This document shows positions 9,800 to 18,976 of a stretch of DNA of 64,000 nt, piece by piece. Source of the stretch: Rubripirellula sp. GTDB taxonomy: Bacteria; Planctomycetota; Planctomycetia; Pirellulales; Pirellulaceae. A program made the position numbers and the translations under genes. Within the stretch, counting starts at the first letter, position 1. Every line of letters begins with the position of its first letter. The notes beneath the pieces were generated by a model. It made no database searches, was not told the origin of the DNA, and was given only the letters and a program-made list of their open reading frames with translations. The stretch is taken from the NCBI GenBank assembly GCA_012270065.1, contig JAAXJB010000039.1, positions 392,479-456,478 on the forward strand. Reading direction: 5' to 3'.

Positions 9800-10531
9800 C
9801 TATTCTGTTTCCCACACACTCTTTGTGTCGACTGGTTCGGTGCACCGTTCATCCTCATTGCGTGGGCTATTCACATGTGGTGACACCGCTGTCAATTTGA
9901 ATGTTTTTTCTTTCGCAGGCCGCAGAAAGTTTTTAAGCAGAGCAACATCGTGGCATTCCGGATCGAGCCAGACTCCGATTTGAGCATCGCAAATGAATGC
10001 TGGCATACGCTCGGGAACTTTGGCACGCATGGAGTTGGCAGCCGTGGTGATGACGGTGCATGACCGAATTCCAGAGCCATCGACGACTTTCCTGTTTTCT
10101 TCCCATAACCCAGCCATGAATTTTACCTGACCATCAAATGGCTCGATCAGAAATGGCTGCTTCTTTCCATCAGATCTTTTGACCCATTCGTAATAACCAT
10201 CCATTGGAATCAGGCAACGGCGGTTCTGAAACGCATTCTTGAAGCTCGGCTTGGACTCCAAAGTTTCACTCCGAGCATTGATCATTCTGGCACCAATACG
10301 TAGATCATCGGCCCAAGTTGGGATCAAGCCCCATCGATAATTGCCAGTGGTCAGCCCACCAGATTGAACATCGTGATGGATGCATTTGACGTTTTGTGTT
10401 GGCGCAATGTTGAAACGCGGCGTTCCCTTAAAAAGCTGATCACTCCGTCTCGCAAACTCTCGATCCACATGGGAAAAGAGCAGTTGGCCCCAATCAATTT
10501 CAGAAGCTCGCAATGTAAATCGGCCGCACAA
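9800..10531 (-). CDS. yedK: SRAP-domain protein (YedK/HMCES family) lacking the conserved His
   Basis: SRAP proteins protect abasic sites in single-stranded DNA by forming a thiazolidine crosslink through Cys2 once Met1 is removed. The protein starts MCGRF with Cys2, carries the conserved Asn in INARSET (N85) and Glu in DGYYEW (E115), and at 243 aa has the family length. The segment that in YedK/HMCES reads I-H-x-R-M-P reads VPERMP here, so Pro173 stands where the active-site His is expected. The start codon is TTG, supported by a strong ribosome binding site eight bases upstream and by the need for Cys2. It is divergent from trkH across a 467-base structured gap. Confidence 0.92.
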   Translation of the reverse strand: MCGRFTLRASEIDWGQLLFSHVDREFARRSDQLFKGTPRFNIAPTQNVKCIHHDVQSGGLTTGNYRWGLIPTWADDLRIGARMINARSETLESKPSFKNAFQNRRCLIPMDGYYEWVKRSDGKKQPFLIEPFDGQVKFMAGLWEENRKVVDGSGIRSCTVITTAANSMRAKVPERMPAFICDAQIGVWLDPECHDVALLKNFLRPAKEKTFKLTAVSPHVNSPRNEDERCTEPVDTKSVWETE

Positions 10532-10539
10532 CCGTAAAA

Positions 10540-10545
10540 CCTCCC
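10540..10545 (-). promoter_or_regulatory. ribosome binding site deciding the TTG start of the SRAP gene
   Basis: GGGAGG on the minus strand, eight bases before the TTG at 10531-10529. No ATG lies near in this frame, and the Cys must be residue 2 for SRAP chemistry, so site and chemistry agree on the TTG. Confidence 0.75.
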
Positions 10546-10998
10546 AAATCCACCCCGTTTAATCTGTTGCAATTTGCATCTCAGTGCTGACGCAGAATCA
10601 TACACTGCTGGCAGCCTTCGTCACCATGTTATGCGTCTCGCGAGCCTGCCTGCACAACTTCCCAACGAAGATTTTTGAAACAGCGAGCCCTATCTAGAAG
10701 AGTTGGCAAAACGGCGTCAAAGCCGCAAATGAGCCGAAAACGGCAGTAGATAGCGGAGCGGCACCGCCTCCAGTGCCGCCCCGCATGAGGGTAACCAAAG
10801 CCTCCATGGGGAACAGAGGCTGAGATTACCTGCTGCCACAGGGTGCAAAACGGGTGCCAGTTGCATTGATTTTGATGATGTTTTGACGCCTCAGATCGTT
10901 CCAAATCAGTTCGAACATGAAGTGGCGCTTCGAAGGACGCGGGTCACCGGTTAAGCTTGCGGGAACTGTCCTGCCCTTTGACATGAAACGTTTGAGCA
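10546..10998. other. gap between the divergent SRAP and trkH genes
   Basis: No credible protein gene. Besides the three-way junction there are several overlapping GCC/GGC inverted repeats at 10705-10745 and a short TGCAA/TTGCA hairpin at 10844-10865. The segment presumably holds both promoters and the trkH leader. Confidence 0.5.
10742..10837 (+). ncRNA. candidate structured RNA, three-way junction, upstream of trkH
   Basis: Hand folding gives a closed three-way junction. P1 pairs 10742-10748 with 10831-10837 (seven pairs, one G-U). P2 is a hairpin in which 10753-10756 pairs 10781-10784 and 10758-10764 pairs 10773-10779, separated by one mismatch. P3 pairs 10790-10794 with 10826-10830 and, after an internal loop with GAGA on its 3' side, 10799-10804 with 10816-10821. 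P3 abuts P1 directly. The G-U pair exists only if the plus strand is transcribed, that is towards trkH, 160 bases on. GCCG at 10733-10736 can pair with CGGC at 10741-10744 instead, a possible alternative state. I recognise no known riboswitch class; no covariation was tested. Confidence 0.45.
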
Positions 10999-12618
10999 TT
11001 GAATTTTCCACTTTTACTTCGTTTGTTGGGTACGATCTGCCTGCTGATCGGTGGGTCGATGCTTGCAAGTCTTCCATTTGCTTTCCCACTTTTTGCAAGT
11101 CGAACAGACCTGGAACCCAGCAAGTCATTTGAAACGCAGGGTGCAATCGCTCTGATCGAGAGTTTTCTGATTTGCATGGTGACCGGCAGTTTGCTGCGTT
11201 GGATTGGAAGACGACACCGCGGTGGTCAGCTTTTTCAAAAGGAAGCGATGGCAATCGTCGGCCTTAGCTGGGTGATGGCTACAGTCCTGGGTGCCCTGCC
11301 CTATTACCTCAGCGGGACATGCACGAGTGCTGATCAGCCGATCACATTTGTTGAAGCGATGTTTGAATCGCAATCCGGGTTCAGCACCACGGGTGCCACG
11401 GTGCTCACCGACGTAGAGTCACCTGAGTTGGTACCGAACTGCATTCTCTTCTGGCGCTCATGGACACATTTTCTGGGCGGCCTGGGAATTGTCGTTCTGT
11501 TTGTGGCGATTCTGGGTCAAGGTTCTGCGGGCAAAGCAATGATGAGAGCCGAGATGCCCGGCCCAACCAAGGATGGCAGCCTGCCGCGCATGCAGAATAC
11601 AGCCTTGGTATTTGCATCCATTTACGCCACTTTCAACATCTTGCTGACCTTCATTTACAAGTTTGAGGGCATGACAATGTTCGATGCCATGTGTCACGCT
11701 TTTGGCACAATGGCAACGGGCGGATTCAGCACTTACAACTCGAGCTTGGGACAGTTCGACAGCCCGCTGATTGAGTACACCACAATCGTGTTCATGATTC
11801 TGGCTGGTACAAATTTCACATTGCTTTATCTGTTCCTGATCAGACGCCCAGGCGAGCTGTTTCAGAATGTTGAATTCCGAACTTATCTGGGAATTATTGT
11901 TGTTGTCACTTCCGCTGTAATCTTTTTTGGCATGCGGGCGCGCGATGATGGATTTGGATCCCTGGATGCATCAGCCCGCTATGGACTCTTCCAGGTGGTC
12001 TCGATACTGACAACCACTGGATATGGCACCGCTGACTTCAATGGCTGGAATAACTTCGGACGTGGTATTCTGCTGCTTCTGATGTTCGTGGGTGGATGCG
12101 CTGGCAGCACAGGCGGCGGAATGAAGGTGATCCGTCACATTCTGTTTTACAAAATCCTGCGTCTGGAGATCGAGAAGGCCCATCGCCCGCGAGTCGTAAG
12201 ATTGATCCGGATTAGCGGATCCTCAATTGATGACCCAGCGTTACCACATAGCATCATCGTTTACTTTGCGATGATTTTGGCCATCTTTGTCTTTTCGTGG
12301 CTATTGTTGATCACCTTTGAACCCAACGAATCGTGGTCGATACAGAAGCAAACTCCCATGACGGCTTCCGGTTTGGCTGCAACACAACCGGTACCACAAC
12401 AACTCAGAGCAAACGAGGAACTTCTGGATGCCGCCAGCGCAGTGGCGGCAACCCTGAACAACATCGGGCCAGGGCTCGGCGTTGTTGGCCCCACCAATAC
12501 CTATGCTCATTTCAGCCAAGGAGCAAAACTTTTGTTTGTATGGCTGATGATGCTGGGCCGAGTCGAAATTTTCAGCGTATTAGTTCTGTTTTTCCCGAAT
12601 TTCTGGCGCCGGGTATAA
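10999..12618 (+). CDS. trkH: TrkH/KtrB-type potassium uptake channel subunit
   Basis: Membrane subunit of a Trk/Ktr potassium uptake system. In 539 aa the four membrane-pore-membrane repeats are visible with their filter motifs: GFSTTGATV, GGFSTYNS, TTTGYGTADFN and, in the segment after the third pore, GGCAGSTGGGMKVIR. The proposed start is a TTG two codons after an in-frame stop, giving MNFPLLLRLLGTICLLIGG, which matches TrkH N-termini; the next candidate (ATG at 11059-11061) would remove part of helix 1. No trkA gene for the regulatory RCK subunit lies in this window. The long leader contains a candidate structured RNA. Confidence 0.93.
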   Translation: MNFPLLLRLLGTICLLIGGSMLASLPFAFPLFASRTDLEPSKSFETQGAIALIESFLICMVTGSLLRWIGRRHRGGQLFQKEAMAIVGLSWVMATVLGALPYYLSGTCTSADQPITFVEAMFESQSGFSTTGATVLTDVESPELVPNCILFWRSWTHFLGGLGIVVLFVAILGQGSAGKAMMRAEMPGPTKDGSLPRMQNTALVFASIYATFNILLTFIYKFEGMTMFDAMCHAFGTMATGGFSTYNSSLGQFDSPLIEYTTIVFMILAGTNFTLLYLFLIRRPGELFQNVEFRTYLGIIVVVTSAVIFFGMRARDDGFGSLDASARYGLFQVVSILTTTGYGTADFNGWNNFGRGILLLLMFVGGCAGSTGGGMKVIRHILFYKILRLEIEKAHRPRVVRLIRISGSSIDDPALPHSIIVYFAMILAIFVFSWLLLITFEPNESWSIQKQTPMTASGLAATQPVPQQLRANEELLDAASAVAATLNNIGPGLGVVGPTNTYAHFSQGAKLLFVWLMMLGRVEIFSVLVLFFPNFWRRV

Positions 12619-12880
12619 TCAGCCTTTCGGCCTGAGTATTCACGGTGTTCGAACCGTCTCCCTGATTTAAAGCTACATTGTGGGAAATCAAAGAAATGCT
12701 GTCTCAGAACATACCGTTGTGGCCCCCGGGCCTTTCTGGCACAAAACTTTCTTTTTGAGGACAGGAACCAGTACTGCCAACATTCTTTGAATTGGTTTTG
12801 ATGCCAAACTAGCCAACCAAAACAAGCCAACCACTGATTTTCTGATGGTTGTTCAGCAAACAACTCGAGGCACGATACGA

Positions 12881-14380
12881 ATGCGTAATCTTGCAGTACT
12901 CTTCATCGCCTTTTTCTGTTGCATCTCTGGTGCCACAGCATTCGCCCAGGTGATCAAGCGTAATCCAGCAGTGAAAACAGGAGTATTGATTCCTCTTCAT
13001 GAAGACATCAATCCGCTCAGTGGTGCGCTACTCAAGCAGAAATTCCAGCAGGCAATCGATTCCGGAGCGGATGTGATCGTACTCGACATCCACAGCCCGG
13101 GGGGGTTTACCTATGTGACCTTTGAATTGATGGATATGGTGCTCGATGCTAAAGAGGTCGAGACCGTTGCTTTCATCGAAAAAGATGCGATCAGCGGAGC
13201 AGCACTACTTTCACTGGCCTGTGATCGGATCATCATGCTGCCGACCGCCAGAATTGGTGATGCGGGTGAAATCGTGATGGGTGAAGATGGAAGGTTTCGC
13301 TACACGGAAGCCAAAAGCCGAAGTGTCCTGGCACAAAAAGTACGTGACACTGCCGAGGCTCGCGGTCGACCTGTCGCGTTAGCTGAAAAGATGGTTGACA
13401 AGGATCTGGTTGTTTATTCAGCAACCAACCGAAATACGGGAGAGGTTCGGTACCTGTCGAACAAAGATCTGGAGTCTCTTGAAAATCGGGATGAATGGGA
13501 AACAGGGAATCCAGTCCGTGAAGCCGGAAAGGAAATGTTCTTCACTGCAAATGGCAAACGTGCCGTCGAGCTTGGATTCGCTGACGAAGTGATCAACAGT
13601 CGCGATCAGCTCGCCAAAAAACTCGGTGTCCGTGAACCCATGGAAGTGATGGAGCGAACCTGGACTGACACTCTTGTTTTTCTTCTCAATACAGATGTTG
13701 CCGCGTTTTTATTGATCACGATCGGACTGATCACTCTGGTTTTCGAACTTAGCGCCCCAGGGCTCAGTTTTGGCGGACTGACTTCGCTGCTCTGCTTCAG
13801 TCTGTTCTTCTGGAGCCGTTTTCTGGGAGGGACGTCAGGATGGCTGGAAGTTCTCCTGTTTGGCATGGGTCTGATTTTTATCGCGGTGGAGTTCTTTGTG
13901 ATTCCCGGGTTTGGTTTCGCCGGAATTGGTGGAATCATTCTCCTTCTTGTTTCATTAATCATGGCATCCTCACGCGGACTGTTTCCAGAGACACCAGAAG
14001 AAATCAATGGTTTTGGAATCGATGTACTTACCGTGATCGGCGCATTCCTGTGTTTTCTCGTCGCATTGTTTTTTCTGTCCCGCTACATCGGTGATCTTCC
14101 CGGTCTCAGTCGTCTTACCCTCAAGCCCGGAATCGGTGTCTCCTCTTCGGCGGGAAACACATTGCTGGGCGGTCAACCAGACGAACAGACATCACCGTGG
14201 CAACTGGTCAATGTTGGCGATACGGGAACGACCTGTTCACCTTTACGTCCCAGCGGAAAGATTCAGGTGGGAGACCTGATTGTCGATGTTGTCACCGAAG
14301 GTGATTTCATTGATGCCGACAGCAAAGTGTGTGTCATCAATCGACAGGGTGCAAAGATTACCGTTCGCAGGATCTCGTGA
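12881..14380 (+). CDS. NfeD family ClpP-class membrane serine protease
   Basis: Long-form NfeD protein: a periplasmic Clp/crotonase-fold protease domain, a multi-helix membrane segment and a C-terminal soluble OB-fold (NfeD) domain. The preferred ATG at 12881 opens a signal peptide (MRNLAVLFIAFFCCISGATAFAQ); an ATG at 12845 would add 12 polar residues. The protease domain shows IVLDIHSPGG and EKDAISGAALLSLACD, the latter with the likely catalytic Ser. Four to five hydrophobic helices lie at about residues 265-425, and the end (SGKIQVGDLIVDVVTEGDFI...VCVINRQGAKITVRR) is a typical NfeD OB-fold. Family members cleave stomatin-like partners in archaea; no stomatin gene is adjacent here. Confidence 0.9.
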   Translation: MRNLAVLFIAFFCCISGATAFAQVIKRNPAVKTGVLIPLHEDINPLSGALLKQKFQQAIDSGADVIVLDIHSPGGFTYVTFELMDMVLDAKEVETVAFIEKDAISGAALLSLACDRIIMLPTARIGDAGEIVMGEDGRFRYTEAKSRSVLAQKVRDTAEARGRPVALAEKMVDKDLVVYSATNRNTGEVRYLSNKDLESLENRDEWETGNPVREAGKEMFFTANGKRAVELGFADEVINSRDQLAKKLGVREPMEVMERTWTDTLVFLLNTDVAAFLLITIGLITLVFELSAPGLSFGGLTSLLCFSLFFWSRFLGGTSGWLEVLLFGMGLIFIAVEFFVIPGFGFAGIGGIILLLVSLIMASSRGLFPETPEEINGFGIDVLTVIGAFLCFLVALFFLSRYIGDLPGLSRLTLKPGIGVSSSAGNTLLGGQPDEQTSPWQLVNVGDTGTTCSPLRPSGKIQVGDLIVDVVTEGDFIDADSKVCVINRQGAKITVRRIS

Positions 14381-14398
14381 TTTCAGCAAAGCAGTCCG

Positions 14399-14869
14399 TC
14401 ACGTTTCCTGACGGTTCTGTCTGTCTACCTGTTCGTTCAAGACGCATAAGTCATAGATGATGCCAAACCCGAACAAGCCGGCAGTGATTAGATAGAGCAA
14501 TCCAGTACCGATCTTTCCAAGATAGAATCGGTGAACACCGAAGACACCGAGCAACACCAGAAGTACCCAGGCAAGGGTATGGTCGTATGGCCCCCTGAAG
14601 GACCGACTTTCGATTTCCTCTGACATCGCAGGAATCAGAAACAAGTCGATGATCCAGCCAACCAGAAATAATCCGCCGGTGAAAAACCAGATCGCACCAG
14701 TCACTGGTTTGCCGAAATAAAAGCGGTGCAAACCACTGAAACCGACCAGCCAAAACAGATACCCGATCAAACGCGGATGACTCAATGCTGTCTCCTTTTG
14801 GATTTCACAGTGGCGTTCGTCGGACTCATTGAAACTGGACTCATTGCCGCTGGAATCAGGTGGCATCAT
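14399..14869 (-). CDS. TM2-domain membrane protein
   Basis: Small inner-membrane protein with two successive TM2-type hairpins: RLIGYLFWLVGFSGLHRFYFGKP and AWVLLVLLGVFGVHRFYLGKI, each a helix followed by G-x-HRFYxGK and a second helix. The physiological role of TM2 proteins in bacteria is unknown. The frame remains open to 15088, but the N-terminal residues so added are low-quality sequence overlapping the dnaE2 promoter; the ATGs at 14869/14866, giving MMPPDSSGNESS and 157 residues, are the more reasonable start. It converges with the nfeD-like gene and is divergent from dnaE2. Confidence 0.8.
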   Translation of the reverse strand: MMPPDSSGNESSFNESDERHCEIQKETALSHPRLIGYLFWLVGFSGLHRFYFGKPVTGAIWFFTGGLFLVGWIIDLFLIPAMSEEIESRSFRGPYDHTLAWVLLVLLGVFGVHRFYLGKIGTGLLYLITAGLFGFGIIYDLCVLNEQVDRQNRQET

Positions 14870-15067
14870 CGTTGCACAGACCTGTGGCTCAAAGAGCACT
14901 TTCAACCGATTGAGTCTTATTTTCCAGCAACACGACAGTAGAGATTCTTCTGCAAGCAGGGTTTCCGGGGACGGAAAAGAAAAAATCTCATTGCGGGGTG
15001 AGAACCGGGACGATAAGGTATACAAATTTACACCATTCTGTCCCTGCCAATTCTCAGCACGCCGCCC

Positions 15068-18000
15068 ATGCAGTACGTCGAATTGCATTGCAAAAGCAAC
15101 TTCTCGTTTCTTACCGCCGCCTCACATCCAGATGAATTGGTAGAACGGGCATCCGAACTGGGCTACCGGGGTCTTGCTCTGACCGACGAATCCTCGGTAG
15201 CTGGCGTAGTTCGTGGATACGCAGCCGCCAAAGATCTGGACATGCAATACATCATCGGAACAGAGATTCATCTGACCGATGCCCCTTCCATGGTTTTGTG
15301 GGCAACCGACCGCGCTTCCTATGGCCAAATGTGTCGCCTGATCTCTCGTGGACGCATGAGAACAGACAAAGGAAACTGCCAACTCGCATGGCAGGACGTT
15401 GTCGAGTTCAGCAGTGGTTTGCTCGCAGGGCTAATACCACCTGAAAATGAAAGTCAGCTGCGGGACAGTAGATCAAAACCCCTGAGCCGTTTTCTTCGAA
15501 CTGAATTCCGCGAAGTGTTCCACGACAGTGGTTACCTGTTCTGCGAAGTCCATCGTGGTGTTGATGACCAGGCACACTTGCAGCGTCTGCAGAAGCTTTC
15601 AATCGGCAATGACGTGCCACTGGTCGCGGGAGGAAACGTTCACTATCACACAGCTGAGCGGATGCTGATGCATGACTGCATCTCCGCAATCCAGACTGGA
15701 ACCAGTATCAACAAGGTCCATGAAAAACGTTTCCGAAACGGTCAGAGGCACCTCCGCACGCTCGCAGAAATTGCAGACCTGTACAAGGATGTCCCCGAAG
15801 CTGTCGAACGAACGGTTGAAATCGCAGACCGCTGTCAATTCAGGCTATCCGAGCTTCGCTATGAATACCCTGAGGAAATTGCCCCAGCAGGCATGTCTTT
15901 GATCGAACACTTGAAACGCTTGACATGGGAAGGTGCAACAGCAAGATGGCCTGCAGGTGTGCCTGAAAAAATAATTGCTCTGCTACGACACGAAATAACC
16001 ATCATTCAGGAACTGGGTTATGAAGCCTATTTCCTCACCGTCTGGGACATGGTCCGCTTCGCACGCGAACGCAATATTCTATGTCAGGGTCGCGGCTCTG
16101 CTGCAAACTCTGCAGTCTGTTATTGCCTTGGCATTACCAATGTTGACCCAAGTCAATCTGACCTGCTCTTCGAACGCTTCATTAGTCGCGAGCGTGACGA
16201 AGCACCCGACATTGACGTCGACTTTGAGCACCAAAGACGTGAAGAAGTACTGCAGTACCTGTATGAAAAATACGGCCGGGATCGTGCAGGTTTAACTGCA
16301 ACAGTCACCACCTATCGAACCAAAAGTGCAATCCGTGACGTCGGAAAAGCACTTGAAATATCGGCAGACACAGTTGATTCCATCGCAAAGTTGAGTGGCG
16401 GAAGCGCCACTTTTCTGGAACGCTGCAAGGAAGGTGGACTGGATCCGGAATCAGAACTGGGGCAACGTTTCGTCTATCTGGTAACAACGCTCACTGGTTT
16501 TCCCAGGCACTTGTCCCAGCATGTTGGTGGAATGGTCATCACCGCCGGCAACCTGTGTGAATTGTGCCCCATTGAAAACGCCGCAATGGAAGATCGCACG
16601 GTCATTCAGTGGAATAAAGATGATCTGGATGAACTTGGAATTCTGAAAGTCGATGTCCTGGCATTAGGCATGCTTTCAGCCCTGCACCGATGCTTCGACC
16701 TTGTTGCACAACATCATGGTCAAAAACTGTCGCTTGGCACCATACCTCAAGATGACCAAGCAACCTACGACATGATCTGTAAAGCTGACACAGTCGGTGT
16801 TTTCCAGATTGAAAGCCGGGCACAAATGAGCATGTTGCCAAGATTACAACCACGCTGCTATTACGATTTGGTTGTTGAGGTAGCGATCGTGCGTCCCGGT
16901 CCCATACAAGGCAACATGGTGCACCCATATTTGAAAGCGCGCAAAAACCCGGAATCCGTTGTCTACCCCAATGATGCCATTCGAAGTGTGCTGGAAAAAA
17001 CACTTGGAGTACCCATTTTTCAAGAGCAGGCGATGCGGTTGGCGGTCGTGGCGGCGGGTTTCACACCGGGCGAAGCTGACCAACTGCGCCGAGCGATGGC
17101 CGCATGGCGACGCCCCGGATTGATCGACCGTTTTCGGATCAAACTTCTGGAGGGCATGAGAGAAAAAAACTTTTCGCCCAGCTTCGCTGAACACGTATTC
17201 AATCAAATCCGTGGTTTTGGAGAATACGGATTCCCGGAATCCCATGCTGCCAGCTTTGCTTTACTGGTCTATGCATCGTGCTACCTGAAATGTCACTATC
17301 CAGACGCCTTCTGCGTTTCCCTGCTCAACAGCCAACCCATGGGCTTCTACGCGCCAGCCCAATTGATTGCCGATGCACAAAAACATGGAGTGAAAATCCG
17401 CGGTGTAGACGTCAATCTCAGTGACTGGGATTCAACACTGGAGCCCAATTACAAATCTGAGTCTGATCCGACATCCAGACATTCAAAAGCCATTCGTCTT
17501 GGACTCTCTACCATCCGTGGACTTTCTTCCAGCGTCGCGCTGCAAATCATCGAAGAGCGGGAAGCACGAGGGACCTACCACAGCATGGAAGACTTGATTC
17601 GCAGAACAAGTCTTGGAAAAACAGCTCTTGCAACACTCGCTGATGCAGATGCATTTGAGTCACTTCACATCGACCGTCGCGCTGCGATCTGGCATTCATT
17701 GGGGCAAAGTCACGGCCCAAACCAACATCCCCTGTTTGATGAACTGAAGGAGATGGAACCAACCCCAAAAACCCTGATCCCCATGAGTCCGGTGGAAGAG
17801 GTTCATGCAGATTACAGTTCAACAGGACTCAGCTTGAAAGCTCACCCGATTTCATTTGTCCGTGACGAACTGGCAGCGCAACGGTGTGTGACAGCACAGG
17901 ACCTCGGCAACCTGCGGGATGGACGACACGTTCGAGTAGCAGGACTGATCCTGTTGAGACAGAAACCTTCCACAGCAAAAGGAATCGTATTTGCGACGAT

Positions 18001-18205
18001 GGAGGATGAGACAGGGTCAATCAATCTGGTCATCTTCAATGCGGTTTGGGAACGCTTCTTCCGAATTGCCCGAACCAGCAACGCATGGCTGGTCGATGGA
18101 AAACTGGAAAACCGAGAAGGCGTCATTCATGTTGTCGCAGGACGAATTACAGACCTGAGCGAAGAAGTATCAGGCCTATCCGTTTCATCCAGAGATTTCC
18201 ACTGA
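15068..18205 (+). CDS. dnaE2: error-prone DNA polymerase III alpha subunit DnaE2 (ImuC)
   Basis: C-family translesion polymerase of the DnaE2/ImuC group. The N-terminal PHP domain begins YVELHCKSNFSFLTAASHP, the DnaE2-specific variant of the DnaE1 LHVHS motif. The polymerase core has GRGSAANSAVCYCLGIT and the metal-binding PDIDVDFEHQRREE near residue 380, later VEVAIVRPGPIQGNMVHPYL and GFPESHAASFALLVYASCYLKCH. A C-terminal OB-fold with MEDETGSINLVIF ends the 1045-aa protein, normal for the group. It is usually encoded with imuA/imuB, which are absent nearby. An imperfect inverted repeat at 15017-15034 lies 33 bases before the ATG and could be a damage-response operator, but I cannot match it to a known LexA box. 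Confidence 0.95.
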   Translation: MQYVELHCKSNFSFLTAASHPDELVERASELGYRGLALTDESSVAGVVRGYAAAKDLDMQYIIGTEIHLTDAPSMVLWATDRASYGQMCRLISRGRMRTDKGNCQLAWQDVVEFSSGLLAGLIPPENESQLRDSRSKPLSRFLRTEFREVFHDSGYLFCEVHRGVDDQAHLQRLQKLSIGNDVPLVAGGNVHYHTAERMLMHDCISAIQTGTSINKVHEKRFRNGQRHLRTLAEIADLYKDVPEAVERTVEIADRCQFRLSELRYEYPEEIAPAGMSLIEHLKRLTWEGATARWPAGVPEKIIALLRHEITIIQELGYEAYFLTVWDMVRFARERNILCQGRGSAANSAVCYCLGITNVDPSQSDLLFERFISRERDEAPDIDVDFEHQRREEVLQYLYEKYGRDRAGLTATVTTYRTKSAIRDVGKALEISADTVDSIAKLSGGSATFLERCKEGGLDPESELGQRFVYLVTTLTGFPRHLSQHVGGMVITAGNLCELCPIENAAMEDRTVIQWNKDDLDELGILKVDVLALGMLSALHRCFDLVAQHHGQKLSLGTIPQDDQATYDMICKADTVGVFQIESRAQMSMLPRLQPRCYYDLVVEVAIVRPGPIQGNMVHPYLKARKNPESVVYPNDAIRSVLEKTLGVPIFQEQAMRLAVVAAGFTPGEADQLRRAMAAWRRPGLIDRFRIKLLEGMREKNFSPSFAEHVFNQIRGFGEYGFPESHAASFALLVYASCYLKCHYPDAFCVSLLNSQPMGFYAPAQLIADAQKHGVKIRGVDVNLSDWDSTLEPNYKSESDPTSRHSKAIRLGLSTIRGLSSSVALQIIEEREARGTYHSMEDLIRRTSLGKTALATLADADAFESLHIDRRAAIWHSLGQSHGPNQHPLFDELKEMEPTPKTLIPMSPVEEVHADYSSTGLSLKAHPISFVRDELAAQRCVTAQDLGNLRDGRHVRVAGLILLRQKPSTAKGIVFATMEDETGSINLVIFNAVWERFFRIARTSNAWLVDGKLENREGVIHVVAGRITDLSEEVSGLSVSSRDFH

Positions 18206-18211
18206 AGAATT

Positions 18212-18976
18212 CTAGAGCACACTCTCAGCAACCAGACGCCGACGCATCGGCTGTACCGTTTTCATTTGCCACTGACCCCTGCCATGACTGTCAATGTTGT
18301 AATCCATGAACATCTGAATGGTCAGTTTGCTCTCACCTGTCGGGTCCACCCAGATGACCTCAGCATGATCTTTGCCGAACTCGAAATAGACACGAATCGG
18401 TCTATCCAATACCCATTCTGCATCCACACCACGCTGCTTCAACTCGCGATTGACCATGTCATCCTTGAATGTCACCAGAGACTCTGTGATACGCTGGTCA
18501 GACAGGTAATGCTCCGACAAATTCATATCAGTTGGCAGTCGGTTGTACCATTCTTTCTGCAGCTCCATGGCATGCTCATCATGGCCCAGAGCAACGAGCT
18601 TCATGTACTGCTCCGCAAACTCCTCGGCCTGCCGGCTCAACGTGGTACGTTTCATCATGTTGACTGTATATCCACACGATCCGAAAGCCACACCCATCAA
18701 CATTCCGATGGCTGCAATCCGGGTTCCCGCAGGTCGTGGGCCGTCATATTTCCGTAGCGCAATCAGTCCACATGCAAACGCCGCAAGTGGCAGGAACAGC
18801 AACGGCTTGAACAGAATGCTCAAACAACTTGCCGCGCCCAATGCAAAACAGATAAACCCTGAAACACGCAGGGGTGGCACGCCTTCTTCAAAATCGAATT
18901 CGTTCCCTGAGGTCATCCCGGGGATCAACTGTTCGTCGCGTTCGTCTGTCATTTCGTCATCATCTTGAAGAAACAC
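18212..18976 (-). CDS. conserved membrane protein of unknown function
   Basis: A 254-residue protein with an acidic N-terminus (DDDEMTDERDEQ), two to three hydrophobic helices at about residues 38-110 separated by a short RKYDGPRPAGTR loop, and a soluble C-terminal domain of about 140 residues with no motif I recognise (VYFEFGKDHAEVIWVDPTGESKLTIQMFMDYN). The front resembles DUF4190-like helical pairs found in planctomycetal proteins. The start is uncertain between GTG 18976 and ATG 18952. It converges on dnaE2 with a six-base gap. Confidence 0.7.
   Translation of the reverse strand: MFLQDDDEMTDERDEQLIPGMTSGNEFDFEEGVPPLRVSGFICFALGAASCLSILFKPLLFLPLAAFACGLIALRKYDGPRPAGTRIAAIGMLMGVAFGSCGYTVNMMKRTTLSRQAEEFAEQYMKLVALGHDEHAMELQKEWYNRLPTDMNLSEHYLSDQRITESLVTFKDDMVNRELKQRGVDAEWVLDRPIRVYFEFGKDHAEVIWVDPTGESKLTIQMFMDYNIDSHGRGQWQMKTVQPMRRRLVAESVL

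Noticed and set aside
10799-10830. CTGAGA followed by TTACC inside a stem-internal-loop arm, as in TPP riboswitches
   Set aside because: The second TPP arm (CCUGAUC...GCG-AGGG) is absent and the order of arms around the junction differs; the downstream gene is a potassium transporter.
12640-12655. ACGGTGTTCGAACCGT, resembling a tRNA T-arm
   Set aside because: The flanking bases do not form an acceptor stem, anticodon arm or 3' CCA on either strand; only a five-base hairpin remains.
14870-15088. N-terminal extension of the TM2 protein overlapping the dnaE2 start
   Set aside because: The added 73 residues are atypical and would place the coding region over the dnaE2 promoter and start codon; the ATG at 14869 precedes the conserved part.
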